A stretch of 64,000 bases of DNA from Beaufortia kweichowensis (lineage: Eukaryota > Chordata > Actinopteri > Cypriniformes > Gastromyzontidae): positions 18,063,956 through 18,127,955 of the forward strand of contig CM032800.1 in NCBI GenBank assembly GCA_019155185.1. The letters run 5' to 3'. The notes under the pieces are model-generated. The model saw nothing but the letters and a program-made list of their open reading frames with translations, was not told the DNA's origin and searched no databases. Made by a program: the position numbers and the translations under genes. Of the stretch, positions 1 through 13,547 are shown in pieces (the stretch's first letter is position 1; the number at the start of each line of letters is the position of its first letter).

Positions 1-3000
1 CCTGTATTATATCATTTAAAACTGGTGCAGGTGTTTTATAGTAAATCATCTATATTTAAAGGTAAATTATTCCAATCGACAGAAACCTTATACTTAAAGG
101 CTTTCTTCCCAAACATGGAGTAGTGTAGAATGTCTTTGATATTGTGTTATATGGTATGACATACTGTTAAAGAGACCTGGGCTATTCCAAATGTACACAT
201 TTAAATAAAAATGGCAAGCAGTGAAGATGCTTTCTCATGTTAAGTGAAAAACGTTTAAGAATATCATACATAACACAATGATGAGTATTAAAGGAACAGC
301 CAATAATTCATTAGTTTTAGATGCCTTCTGATAGACTACATCTGCATAATCAGAAATTGGAAAACGTTTTAGTTGAAAAGCATTTTTTTCCTAACAGTAA
401 ATGTAAAGAAATATTTCGATCGATGTAATACACTGGTTCTGAATTTAGTTTGGTCAATGATCATAACTCTTTTGGAAGAGACACATTCTCATGGCATCAG
501 AGAGTCACGAGGACTGTGTCTTGTGTACTCAGAAGAATATTCATCATATCTGAATGTTTAGCTTGTGTTTGTGCCGTCCCCCGTAACACGGCTCACTGGA
601 GTATTGAGAATTATTATTACACGACACATAAACAATAAGCGTGTGCGTGTGGATGATGTTTCATCAAGCGCTGTCAGTCGACTCTCTCTCTCGTAATGGA
701 TGTCTTTTCAGAAAGTGTCCTTTACAAACCCAACACTTGTCACCCATAGAAGAGATGATGATACGAGCGTTTGAACAGATGGTGGACTTCAGTTTGTTCA
801 GCAGAAAAGTCTGAAAAAGAAATGAAGCGGAGAATACACATGCATGTCATTATGTCTGTGCTGGCAGATACTATTTTACTATACGAGATCTGCGCTTATA
901 AACCCATTTCTGATTATTGTAGAAAAGGGTTTCGATATAAGAATGGCTTTTATTTGAAAAAAAAAAGCCTAGAAAGATAAAATGCTTGTGAAAATGACTA
1001 AATATATTTATTTATTTAAAGATGATCAGATCTTTTTTTAAATATAAAATGCAATAATACAATTAAAGAATTTCCTAATGTTTTATTAAATTAGATCAAG
1101 TTTAAGATGAAGAGAGATGGATTTGTCCAAAGGAGCAGCATTCTGATTTATGATTACTAAATTGGTAACACGTAATAAATGTATGATTATTGTTTGACAA
1201 ATGATTTATTAAACTAGATTTTAGGTGAAAATATTATATATAAATGAGTCAATTCAATTAAACACTGAAGACACTAAACGTGCTAAAAAGCTGGTCTAAA
1301 GCACCAATTCAAACCTTTGTACTGTATTTACTGTGACTATATATGTATATATATATATATATATGAAGGCTATCTATCAGTTTAGCAATAACACTATGAT
1401 AGTATGTAGCCTATAAGGTCTCATGTCTATTGACTGAACACATAATATTACAGTGAGCTGGAAACGTGACATAATGAGAATATGTTAATGAAACAGATAT
1501 ACGTGAATCGTCTTCTGTTTGCTTAGGCAAGTGTTGTTCAGTTTGTCTGTCCAAGTTTGTCTTAAACCTTGTGTGCTACAGACATAAACCATCTATCAGA
1601 AGACATGGGTTTTGTTTAGCTTTTCTGAACAATCTGATTGATTTTCATCTGGCAGATGAGAGGTCAAATATCCATCTGTATATAAAAGAAGAACACCGAG
1701 CTGTATCTAGAGAGTCATAGAGACGGGAGTCTGCAACAAACCCAAAACAACCCCAGAAACGAAAGAGAAATGGCCTGCCGGCACGTGTTTCATGCGTCAG
1801 ACAGAACCGCCTTGTTTTAAAAAATCAGTCACTTCACTCCTTCAGTAAATGTGAAAAGAATTCATTTTTGTGATAAATTATTAAACAAGCCGAGTCTCAT
1901 GCAGATATGTTTACGGTAGACGGCCGGTTGTGAAAACACTACATAACATCAACATCACGTCAAGCATGTCGAGTGTTTTCTGCAGACACTCGCGCTCCAG
2001 CATCAGCGTCTGTGAAAAACATGAAAAACCGAGCGAGGTTTCCCGAGCGCTAGCTATCACAAACACACGCGGAGCACGTCAAACGATCGGCTTCTCTGGA
2101 ATATGAATATCCGGCAACATCCATTCAAAAAAGGCTAATGTGCAACACGGGCTGCGACACGTGCGTCGGCGAGGCAGGTAAGGCGTGGAATCCAAAGCGG
2201 GCGGCACGCGGGAACAAAGAGCGGCGAGAAAAACGAGCGACGTGCCACTTCGCCTTCCATTCAGCTGGAAAATTGTAGGCATCCAAATGGCTCATAATTT
2301 CAATTGCGAGGCGCACCCTAATCTTCCCTGATTCAAACAGAGATTTCTCCTGCTTTTGTGCCATTCATTTCATCTCGCTGTAGATTTCAACCTGTGCTGC
2401 CACAAACCAACAAAGAGCTCTGATTGTTGAGCGTAATAGCAGGCTTTGTAAAGGTGTTTTTCTTGCCTTTTTTTCCAGTTGAATACTTCAATTTATACCG
2501 CAGCCTTTCCAGCTACATGTCAGCGTTATATGTGAAGGCCGGATCATTAAGCGTGACCAGACAGATTTCTCTTCATCTGTCATTCACCTGTGTGAGATCT
2601 CGGCAGCCGATTAAAATCTGTTTCATAAAATGGATGCTAATAGATAAAAGCAGCACGAGATGAAGGAAACGTCTGTGTGGAGTGCGCACACACACATAAA
2701 GCGCTGCACCGTGACACTGACATTTACCTCATGAAAAGCTGTTTCTCTGAATATAGTTATTGGTCACGCCGTTTGCTGTAACAACACACGTGCTCCAAAC
2801 ACTGTACTCTCAAAATGACCTGTCACTATCTACTGTCCAATATAGAAGCTAATGCTCTGAAAACCTGCTCCAAGACCTGAAGAGCTAAAGCTAATCTCAT
2901 CAAGCCCAAACTTTTGACATTCCTTTTATTTACAGTTCTATAGTACATTTTCATCATAGGTTGCTTGCACAACGGTGTACTTAGAGTCTCTGCCAGCCCA

Positions 3001-6000
3001 ACATCAACTGAGAACATTCAATTCAGACTTGTTAAGTAACTGTGAATATTTAGATTTATGATTTGCAGCTCTGAAACATGAATCACATTAGCCGATATTT
3101 TTGTGTTATTGTTTTGTAACTGTGCGGTAATGGCGGGAAATCTGACCTCATCCTTCTACGTTCCTCGCTGGTGTCGGTGGCCCGCGTGCGCTTGCACACA
3201 GAGCAATTTCAAAGGATAAAAAAGCAGTAATAGTGTTCCATCAAAAATCCTCCAGCAGGCGACTTCCAGCGGTAATGAACTTGTCAGGCGTGTGCCTGTG
3301 GACTTCTGAGCCTGATGTGGCTGTTATTATTCAATTCAGCGTTGTGTTCAACCTCCATTCCCAGCGACCATTTCTCAAATGCCACAGCAGGCCTCTTGTT
3401 TTCCAGCGATCCCTGTTTTCTGCTTACTCCCCGTAGACCCCAGCTATTTTATTGGCCCTTGTTTAAAACAAATAATGTCTGCTGTTTGCAGCACCTCTGT
3501 GAATTACCTCAAATGCTAAAGCTCCAGAATAAATGTTACAGCCAAATTATAGTCGCGCTTTGAAAATGATTTACAGTGGCAAAGGCCTCATCGCTGTTGT
3601 GTATTTCAGCATCGGTCATGAGATTTACACACTGATATTACATGATTTGTTTCTGCCTGTCAGAATGGAAATGAAATGCTATGTGAAGATGTGCTTTTGT
3701 GTTTTTACCTTCATTCAATTCACTTCATTATGAGCGTGTATCTCAGATACACTTTAATGCATTTGGGTGAACTTCTGTACGTTTCAGTTCTTCTGCTCCC
3801 GCAAGAGACTCGATTCCAGCAGATCGCTGCGGCACGTCCAGCTGTGCGTCTGAGATCACTGAGAACAAACGGATCAAGAAACTGCTGGATTTCCCACAAG
3901 AATCTTCTGTTGTGTCTCTGATGTTAAAACCGTATGTGTACCGTATGTGGCGTGGATTTAAAAACAAAGGTTTGTACAGAGAGCTTTAATGGCGAAACAA
4001 GTCAAATGATGATCACATCAGTTAAAGTGATGCAGAATAATCAGGGAAAACGATCAATAACTCTTATAATTATCATTGCAGTGATCAGTATTGTTGTCTG
4101 CATTTTTTCTCTCCATGTAAAGCAAAAACAAGGCTTTTATGAGTTGGTTTTAATAAAACACCAAGTTAATGGATGCGTCTCCTCTAAATGGCCTAATGGT
4201 GTTCCTGGTTGCCGTCCAACGTCCGTTTAGCGAGGCATACCAAAATAATTTTAGCATTTAATGTTGGACTATATTTTCCAGCAAGGGCAAGGATCTATTA
4301 GTATTACTCTCATAGGATGCGCTGGAAGGAGCTCGTCTGGTGTTATCTGGCTATAGTTTGGACTCATTTCTCTCCTCTTGAAGAGGAGTGTTGAGTGCAG
4401 ATAAGTAATACACTTGTTCAAATTGACCTCGACAGGTAATGAAACGTGTCTCTGAAGACTCGTGTGTGAATCCCTGTGAAAGTAAATATTAAATCATGTC
4501 AAGTCACATTGAAATTCATTTTGCATGCCTAAATGACATGAGAAAAAAGGCTTTCTGCAAGCTTGTGATCAGTCTCCAAAGAATTCTGCCGAATTGAGAG
4601 AATCAAGCTCATACTTCAGCAAATATAAATCAAATTCACCCCTCAAGACATGTCTCCAGGTCTCAAATGAAGATGATTTTATGTTGATCTGTACAGTGAA
4701 AGTGGTTGTAAAAAATAATCCAGTTGGTCATAGAAATCATTTGTGACAATCACAGCAGTGTGGAAAGACGTGAGGGCAAATAATCATACTATTTTTGAGA
4801 AAAAAGACTCCCTAGTTATATAGGGAGTAAAATAGCTGTTTGTTGGCTATTTCTCATATCAAATATGCCTTATGTTTGATGTAATTAATGTCATCAGAAT
4901 GCAATAACAATCTTATAAAGACAATCTTACATTTTATATATTTTATATTATATCTTATAAGAAGAGCTTGATACACAGACACGCTTAATAGCACTATAAA
5001 CCTAACAGTCCAATTACTAAACGTAAAAAGAGAATTATTTTCATTCATATATTTCATATTCATATATGACAAAACTGTTGTAATGCAAACGTGCTGTAGA
5101 AATCATTTGAAATATTGGGGATATGAGTGGGTCTCTATACTATACCACCTCACAACAGCCCAGTCTTCATAACAACACCATGACAACTGTCCACAACAAG
5201 CCTAAAGTCCTGTGTGACTGTGAATCCTGCACCAATAATCATTCAGGTCAGGTCTCATCTCAAAGGTTTACGGTCACTTACTCATTCTGTATGAATACAT
5301 TGTCTGCTGTAAATAATAGCAAATGTATCTATGGAAATTGTTGGACACAAATGTTGTTTTGTCATTTTCTCAGTCAGTTTCTTGAGGTCACCCTGAGATG
5401 CTTTATAAACAGTATGAAGAAGGTTCACATCTATTCTGAACTCTTATTGACTGAAGTCATGTATTTAAAAGAAACTTAAATGTTTGTTTTGTAATGAAGA
5501 AAATGAATATGTTGGCCCAATTACACAAACAGAGAGTTATGCTAAGCATAGAGCATTAGACAAGCGTCTAAAGCTTTTCAGTGATTTCCCAGTAGTGCTC
5601 TTAATGTGGACTCTATTCATAAAGCCCATATGCTTTACAAGGCCACAGTCACTGGAGATCATTGATTATATAGTCTCAAAAGTATCTCAAATATGTTGCG
5701 CTCACCTATTTCTGTCTGCAGTAAAATGAAAAAAGCAAGTTACGTTAAGCGAGTTTCCAAAATGAACTTGACATTTCATTGCAAACGGCTTAGTACAGAG
5801 CGAGTTTGGTGGAAGGTGGACTCAAAGTCATCCGCTCATTATTGTATTTGTTCCAGGGGCATGCGGGCCATCAACGGAAGACATGCTCAATTTACATTTC
5901 AGTCGCTCTGGTTCTAGAAATTAGCCAGGGGTGTCCCAGATGACGTGCACCGGACCCTCTGTCCATTTGTCTGCGTTAAGTTTGCATGGGAATGGGCTCT

Positions 6001-7200
6001 TCAGTAATAAGTAGGCCAATTTTTATATTTAGTCCCGTCCTCTTGCACCTTGAAAGCAGAGAAAGCCGGCGCTGGTCTGTCTAAGGCTGCGTGTGCGGGT
6101 CATACTGTACTCTAGTGTCATTCAGCAGTATTCAGACTCTATATAGAGTCACTGCAGCTGAATGCTCATTTGTGTTAGTCTTTTGTACTGCAGAAATGCC
6201 TCTGTGTTGATTCTGTTCATTGATTTTCAATAGCAAATCAATTCTTTCAACTCAGTTTCTGCTGTAACAGACCGTACGTTTCACATTTCACCTTTTTATT
6301 TATCAATGATTCACATTTCCCACAACGGGTAAATGGATTTATCATTTAAGCGCTTTTCATTAAGGTTAATGAACATAATGAACAGACATTATGGCATCGT
6401 GTGTCATGATAAGAGAGATGTCCACAGACCGGGCGTCTTGTAGCATAGCTCGCTGTGGAACAGATAAACAATGTCAACCATCTCCTTGGAAATGTTAGTC
6501 GTGGGCCAAACTCAGCCTAAATATTAATTGCTTCCCTAAGTGTAAAATCGATGGCAATTACAGCAGCAGAAGTATGGCTAGTGCTTATCTAACCCTGGGA
6601 TCTGTGAGTTTTCATCACGGGAGCGTTTGACCCTCAGGTTCTGTCTGGACTTCAGCACTTGGGAATTAAAAGACCTCTTCATGTCGCCTTAATGAAAATG
6701 ATGCCCTGAAACCACAGGCGGGCCTATTACAATAAATCCCCCGACACGCACTCGATGTTTAGTTTCTCTTTCATGCACATGCAGGGTTTTGCCTCAGTTT
6801 TCAAGCTTTAGGCCTCTTTTATCCTGTCAAAGAAAATGTTGGTTTGTGTCTCAAGTGATTTTGTCAATACCCAGCTGGATAGATTGAGGAATGTTTCAAC
6901 TTCAAATGGCTTGAAAATTGATAGCAGAGACGGAGAACTCGTGACTTTGCGTTTCTCATTTACATGTCTGTATATTCTGGATTAAGCCGCACTTAAACAC
7001 ACTCAAGTCACACAGAAACTCGAACATCTTCAAGCAGCTCTTCTCCATACAATGAAAAAACTTTCAATGTACTGTAAAGCTGAAAAACATCAACACTTAG
7101 GTTGTTGTTAAAATATACTCAGAATGTAATGTTGAGTTTAACAAAATGCACCACTGGGATGTAAAATAAAGCATGATTATTCTTATGAATCATATATTCC
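1..7200. other. Non-coding flank or intron 1 of the kainate receptor gene, no gene recognised
   Basis: I see no convincing coding exon, RNA gene or complete mobile element in this stretch. Open frames are short (under about 120 codons), lack family motifs and overlap on both strands, as expected by chance. The region is AT-rich with a somewhat GC-richer part near 1900-2350. Because the receptor's first visible exon (20040) starts in phase 1 and lacks a signal peptide, this stretch is either a large first intron or sequence 5' of the gene. I could not find a signal-peptide exon ending in phase 1 with certainty. Confidence 0.6.
1339..1364. repeat. (TA)n microsatellite
   Basis: Simple alternating TA tract of about 26 bp with one interruption. 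Confidence 0.85.
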
Positions 7201-7804
7201 GTTTACATCTCCTTCAAAGTCATTGTTGTAGTGAACAGCACTCCAGAAGGCATTTCAGGTCCCAACTTTACAAGCAGGGTCCCTCTTTAATGTAAACTAA
7301 GGACCAGTGTCATCAGATAAGGCTACCAGAGAAACTGCCAGACACCCTCTATAGGGCAGCCTTATCATCAAACTAAAACCCTCACCCAAAGATCCAGGCC
7401 AGCCTGGCCATAAAACTCTCAGGACCTCCACATGTGGAATTAACGGCCATCGCGGCAGCTTTGGCTAAAACAAAGGACACATTCTCTACATTCCTTTATT
7501 TATAAAGATGGACACAAACATATTGGACATATCACATATTCATTCTGTACTCTCTGAGAACATACTTTGTAATAGTCATTTGTGTTAAAAGAAGTTTTAC
7601 AAATGCTATTCACATATGAATGAATTCATGCATGATAGTTTAATATATTTTTGTCATGTTTATACTCTTTGTATTCAGGACAAAGCCAAAGGTATTTTGA
7701 AAGTGGTTTGGGAAGTGAGAATTCCATAGGTAAAACAGTGAAGACACAGTTTAATGCTGTGCTTTACTCTATGCAAATACATTCACTTCACAAGCAAAAG
7801 GATG

Positions 7805-9165
7805 AGTGAGCCCTCTCTGACATCAACAGCCAATCACAGCCCTGCAACGGACAAGCGCCAAAATGCAATCTCCTCCTTATCTGAAAGGGGATAAAAGTAC
7901 CCTTTCAACACAAATTCTTTGTTCTGAGTTTCCAGGAAGGAAGCATAACAGAACACCCGTTCTGAGTTTCCAGGCTGTGTGCTGGGAAGCATAACAGCAA
8001 CACCCGTTCTGAGTTTCCAGGCTGTGTGCTGGGAAGCATAAAAGATCAACCGTTCTGAGTTTCCGGGAAGGAAGCATAACAGATCACCCGTTCTGAGTTT
8101 CCAGCCTGTGTGCTAGGAAGCATAACAGATCAACCGTTCTGAGTTTCCGGGAAGGAAGCATAACAGATCACCCGTTCTGAGTTTCCAGCCTGTGTGCTAG
8201 GAAGCATAACAGATCACCCGTTCTGAGTTTCCAGGCTGTGTGCTGGGAAGCATAACAGATCACCCGTTCTGAGTTTCCAGGCTGTATGCTAGGAAGCATA
8301 ACAGCAACACCCCGTTCTGAGTTTCCAGGCTGTGTGCTGGGAAGCATAACAGCAACACCAGGTTCTGAGTTTCCAGGCTGTGTGCTGGGAAGCATAACAG
8401 ATCACCCGTTCTGAGTTTCCAGCCTTTGTGCTAGGAAGCATAACAGATCACCCAGTTCTGAGTCTCCCCGCAAGGACTGAAATAGAGAAACCACGTTCAG
8501 AGTCTGCTGTCCAGAAAGGCAATCCCAAACGTCTGCAACAAGTTAGAATAAGCCCAGGAGGGCAACCTTACTTCCAGGTACCTTCATCTGCGTGTTCCAG
8601 ATCGTCAAGGACCTTCCGCACCAGCTTCAGGGCCTCATCTGCGTGTTCCAGATCGCCAGGACCCTTTTAGTGCTCCAGGAGATTAGCATCCCACAGTAGC
8701 GTGTTCAAGGCTGTTGAACGGTTCAGACTAGCCACTGCAACAAGGGCCCAGCCTCACCAGTGGAAGGCGACGCCACCCTCCCGGACTGCTCGCGTGAGCG
8801 TAAATATCACTTACCAAACCTCTTTCTAGAGACCTTGGCAGTGTACTCTTTCCAGTTCATTTCAGTTATACCTTAGTTACCTGCATTCTCTCTTTATTCT
8901 TTACACTCAACCTTACGGGCTCTTTAGTATCATTTAGTAGTGTGCTAGTTATTCTTGTAATAAATCCTCTTTTATTACAATTGTGTCTTCCTTGTGTTGA
9001 TAATACAGTAAAGGCTCTACAAGTTAGCACGAATCTCACTAAATCCTTCAGATACCCAGGTGACTTGCTCCTCTCCACTAATTTTTCTTATCATATTATC
9101 TATGATTTACGTTGGATAATTCCAACAAATGTTGAGGTGGAATTCCTCAGCTGGTGCCCCGAGTT
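7805..9165 (+). mobile_element. LTR-like block (possible solo LTR plus leader of an old retroelement)
   Basis: On the + strand, promoter- and LTR-like signals occur in plausible order. There is a CCAAT-type box near 7831 and a TATA-like GGGGATAAAAG near 7888. A minisatellite follows at 7921-8460, in the position of U3/R enhancer repeats. A canonical AATAAA lies at about 8959, followed by a T-rich, GTGT-containing stretch. A possible primer-binding site, TGGTGCCCCGAG, lies near 9153. No paired LTR and no intact gag, pol or env is seen, so this would be a relic. The boundaries are guesses; the order of signals is the only support. It could equally be an unrelated minisatellite locus. Confidence 0.33.
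7921..8462. repeat. 46-bp minisatellite with 38-bp variant units
   Basis: The motif GTTCTGAG recurs 13 times, at 7921, 7959, 8006, 8052, 8090, 8136, 8174, 8220, 8266, 8314, 8362, 8408 and 8455. Spacings are mostly 46-48 bp; three copies are 38 bp. The short units replace the GCTGTGTGCTGG segment with GAAGG, so two unit types are interleaved. All units end in AAGCATAACAG followed by ATCACCC, ATCAACC or CAACACC. Open frames read through it on the minus strand are repeat artefacts. Confidence 0.93.
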
Positions 9166-9400
9166 AAAAGGAGGGAGAGGGTTATCTGACACACTGGGCA
9201 ACACATAGTGAGTGGAGTAAGTCTCACTAACACCTAACAGTGCCCTGTGTGAGGTACATGGGTTAGTTGAAGATCACTACATTGTTTAGATGACATTTCT
9301 AAATCAAACTACTAACTAGTGTTCTAAGTCTACTGTTTAAAATATAACAAACATACTGACATCATACATTTTCATAATCATCTGTGATTTAACCGGTAGC
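8463..9400. other. Non-coding sequence between two tandem arrays
   Basis: There is no gene here. It contains the AATAAA-bearing part of the LTR-like block. A lone sequence ACATGGGTTAGTT at 9256-9268 matches the unit of the array that starts at 9401 and may be its seed or an outlying copy. Confidence 0.6.
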
Positions 9401-12400
9401 ACGGGTTAGTTAGAGTAAGTGTAACACACGGGATAGTGAGAGTAAGTGTAACACACGGGATAGTGAGAGTAAGTGTAACACATGGGATAGTGAGAGTAAG
9501 TGTAACACATGGGTTAGTTAGAATAAGTGTAACACATGGGATAGTGAGAGTAAGTGTAACACATGGGATAGTGAGAGTAAGTGTAACACACGGGATAGTG
9601 AGAGTAAGTGTAACACACGGGATAGTGAGAGTAAGTGTAACACACGGGTTAGTTAGAATAAGTGTAACACACGGGTTAGTTAGAGTAAGTGTAACACACG
9701 GGTTAGTTAGAATAAGTGTAACACACGGGTTAGTTAGAGTAAGTGTAACACACGGGATAGTGAGAGTAAGTGTAACACATAGTTAGAGTAAGTGTAACAC
9801 ATGGGTTAGTGAGAGTAAGTGTACACACAGGGATAGTAAGTGTTGTAACACATGGGTTAGTTAGAGTAAGTGTAACACATGGGTTAGTTAGAGTAAGTGT
9901 AACACATGGGTTAGTTAGAGTAAGTGTAACACATGGGTTAGTTAGAGTAAGGGATAGTGAGAGTAAGTGTAACACATGGGTAAGTTAGAGTAAGTGTAAC
10001 ACATGGGTTAGTTAGAGTAAGTGTAACACATGTAACACATGGGTTAGTTATGGAGTAAGTGTAACACATGGGATAGTGAGTAGGAGTGTTAGAACGGGTT
10101 AGTGAGAGTAAGTGTAACACACGGGTTAGTTAGAGTAAGTGTAACACATGGGATAGTGAGAGTAAGTGTAACACACGGGTTAGTGAGAGTAAGTGTAACA
10201 CACGGGTTAGTTAGAGTAAGGGATAGTGAGAGTAAGTGTAACACATTGGTTAGTTAGAATAAGTGTAACACATGGGTTAGTTAGAGTAAGTGTAACACAT
10301 GGGATAGTGAGAGTAAGTGTAAAACACGGGTTAGTTAGAGTAAGAGATAGTGAGAGTAAGTGTAACACACGGGTTAGTTAGAATAAGGGTAACACATGGG
10401 TTAGTTAGAGTAAGTGTAACACATGGGTTAGTTAGAATGAGTGTAACACACGGGTTAGTTAGAGTAAGAGATAGTGAGAGTAAGTGTAACACATGGGTTA
10501 GTTAGACTAAGTGTAACACACGGGTTAGTTAGAATATGTGTAACACATGGGTTAGTTAGAGTAAGTGTAAAACACGGGTTAGTTAGAGTAAGAGATAGTG
10601 AGAGTAAGTGTAACACATGGGTTAGTTAGAATAAGTGTAACACATGGGTTAGTTAGAGTAAGTGTAACACATGGGTTAGTTAGAATAAGTGTAACACATG
10701 GGATAGTGAGACTAAGTGTAACACACGGGTTAGTTAGAATATGTGTAACACATGGGTTAGTTAGAGTAAGTGTAAAACACGGGTTAGTTAGAGTAAGAGA
10801 TAGTGAGAGTAAGTGTAACACACGGGTTAGTTAGAGTAAGGGATAGTGAGAGTAAGTGTAACACACGTGTTAGTTAGAGTAAGTGTAACACATGGGTTAG
10901 TTAGAGTAAGGGATAGTGAGAGTAAGTGTAACACACGGGTTAGTTAGAGTAAGGGATAGTGAGAGTAAGTGTAACACACGGGTTAGTTAGAATAAGTGTA
11001 ACACATGGGTTAGTTAGAATAAGTGTAACACACGGGTTAGTTAGAATAAGTTTAACACACATGTTAGTTAGAGTAAGTGTAACACATGGGTTAGTTAGAG
11101 TAAGTGTAACACATGGGTTAGTTAGAGTAAGTTTAACACATATGTTAGTTAGAGTAAGTGTAACACATGGGTTAGTTAGAATAAGTGTAACACATGGGTT
11201 AGTTAGAGTAAGTTCAACACACTGGGTTAGTTAGAGTAAGTTCAACACATGGGTTAGTTAGAGTAAGTTTAACACATATGTTAGTTAGAGTAAGTGTAAC
11301 ACATGGGTTAGTGAGAGTAAGTGTAACACATGGTTCAACACAGGTTAGTTGTAACAGTAAGTTCAACACATGGGTTAGTTAGAATAAGTGTAACACATGG
11401 GTTAGTTAGAGTAAGTTCAACACACGGGTTAGTTAGAATAAGTGTAACACATGGGTTAGTTAGAGTAAGTTCAACACACTGGTTAGTTAGAGTAAGTTCA
11501 ACACATGGGTTAGTTAGAGTAAGTTTAACACATGGGTTAGTTAGAGTAAGTGTAACACATGGGTTAGTTAGAATAAGTGTAACACATGGGTTAGTTAGAG
11601 TAAGTGTAACACACGGGTTAGATAGTGAGAGTAAGTGTAACACATGGGTTAGTTAGAGTAAGTGTAACACACGGGTTAGTTAGAGTAAGTGTAACACATG
11701 GGTTAGTTAGAGTAAGTGTAACACACGGGTTAGTTAGAGTAAGGGATAGTGAGAGTAAGTGTAACACATGGGTTAGTTAGAATAAGTGTAACACATGGGT
11801 TAGTTAGAATAAGTGTAACACAAAGTGTAACACAGTTAGATAATGTAACACATGGGTTAGTTAGAGTAAAGTGTAACACATGGGTTAGTTAGAATAAGTG
11901 TAACACATGGGTTAGTTAGATAAGTAACACATAGTGAGAGTAAGTGTAACACAGTTAGAGTAGGATCAACACAGTTAGAGTAAGTGTAACACATGGGTTA
12001 GTTAGAGTAAGTTCAACACACTGGTTGGTTAGTTAGCTAGTAAGAAGTAACACATGGGATAGTAAGAGTAAGTGTAACACATGGGTTAGTCAGAGTAGTT
12101 CAAGTTAGATTAGAAGTGTAACACATGGGTTAGGTAGAGTAAGTTAGAGTAAGGGATAGTGAGAGTAAGTGTAACACATGGGTTAGTTAGAATAAGTGTA
12201 ACACATGGGTTAGTTAGAATAAGTGTAACACAACACACAGGATAATGAGAGTAAGTGTAACACATGGGTTAGTTAGAATAAGTGTAACACACGGGTTAGT
12301 TAGAGAGTAAAGGGATTGAGAGTAAAGTGTAATACGGGATAGTAGAGTAAAGTGATAGAGTGAGAATAAGTAAGTGTAAACACGGGATATGTAAGGTAAC

Positions 12401-13211
12401 ACATGGGTTAGTTAGAATAAGTGTAACACAACACACAGGATAATGAGAGTAAGTGTAACACATGGGTTAGTTAGAATAAGTGTAACACACGGGTTAGTTA
12501 GAGTAAGGGATAGTGAGAGTAAGTGTAACACACGGGATAGTGAGAGTAAGTGTAACACACATGGGTTAGAATAAGTGTAACACAACACACAGGAAATGAG
12601 AGTAGTGTAACACATGGGTTAGTTAGAGTAAGGGAACACATGGGTTGTTAGAGTAAGGGAAGTGTAAGTAACACACGGGATAGTGAGAGTAAGTGTAACA
12701 CATGGGTTAGTTAGAATAAGTGTAACACACGGGTTAGTTAGAGTAAGGGATAGTGAGAGTAAGTGTAACACACGGGATAGTGAGAGTAAGTGTAACACAT
12801 GGGTTAGTTAGGGTAAGTGTAACACAGGTTGTTAACAGGGATAGTGAGGTTAGTGTTAACACACATGGGAGTAGATAGAGTGTAACACATGGGTTAGTTA
12901 GAATAAGTGTAACACATGGGTTAGAGTAAGTGTAACACATGGGTTAGTTAGAATAAGTGTAACACATGGGTTAGTTAGAGTAAGTGTAACACACAGGTTA
13001 GAGTATAACACAGGTTAGTTAGAGCAAGTGTAACACATGGGTTAGTTAGAGTAAGTTTAACACATGGGATAGTGAGAGTAAGTGTAACACATGGGTCAGT
13101 TAGAGTAAGTGTAACACACAGGTTAGAGTATAACACAGGTTAGTTAGAGCAAGTGTAACACATGGGTTAGTTGGAGTAAGTATTACACACAAGTTAGTTT
13201 GAGTAAGTGTA
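9401..13211. repeat. 27-bp minisatellite array, about 3.8 kb
   Basis: The unit reads approximately GGGTTAGTTAGAGTAAG followed by TGTAACACAY, 27 bp in all. A common variant has GGGATAGTGAGAG in place of GGGTTAGTTAGAG. There are roughly 140 copies. Because 27 is divisible by three, several frames stay open over many copies: VRVSVTHGL on +, CVTLTLTNP on -. These are not genes. The 5' part (9401 to about 11800) is regular. Between about 11820 and 12900 many copies are truncated or fused. Short insertions of GGGATAGTGAG make a second, shorter unit that recurs at higher order. Each unit carries GTGTAACAC, a near-palindrome. Confidence 0.97.
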
Positions 13212-13547
13212 ACGATTGAAGAAGCAACAGTGAGTGGTGTTTTATTATTATTTTGTAGTAGATTTTAGCAGTTAACCTGATTTTGGAGTGAATCCCAAAA
13301 TGATGCTGTTAGTGATGTCATGGGACAAACAGGGTTTGGGGCTATACTGGTCAGTGGACATAAGTTGTTACGCGTTCACTCCAAACATTTATGACTGAAC
13401 GATAATATTGCCCAGATGTTAATGTTCTGAATATGAATGAGAATGTGAATGAGTCTCTCCTTAATTTATTTGTGTCACAGTGCCATCCATTCAACCGGCC
13501 ACGCCCCATGCACCAGATCCTTTCACTTTGTGGGGAAAACAGCTGAT

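Noticed and set aside
3934..4230. 98-codon open frame with a hydrophobic segment
   Set aside because: No motif, no splice or promoter support, and typical of chance in AT-rich DNA.
5123..5479. 118-codon open frame
   Set aside because: No recognised domain; a low-complexity start and overlapping open frames suggest chance.
9436..13128. Open frames reading VRVSVTHG or CVTLTLTNP repeats
   Set aside because: They arise from a 27-bp tandem unit divisible by three, on both strands, with no start context or domain.
7921..13211. CRISPR-like array of repeats
   Set aside because: Units are contiguous or near-contiguous with no unique spacers, in a vertebrate genome.
9401..13211. Interstitial telomere array
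   Set aside because: GGGTTAG occurs only once per 27-bp unit and is not itself tandem, so true TTAGGG arrays are not present.
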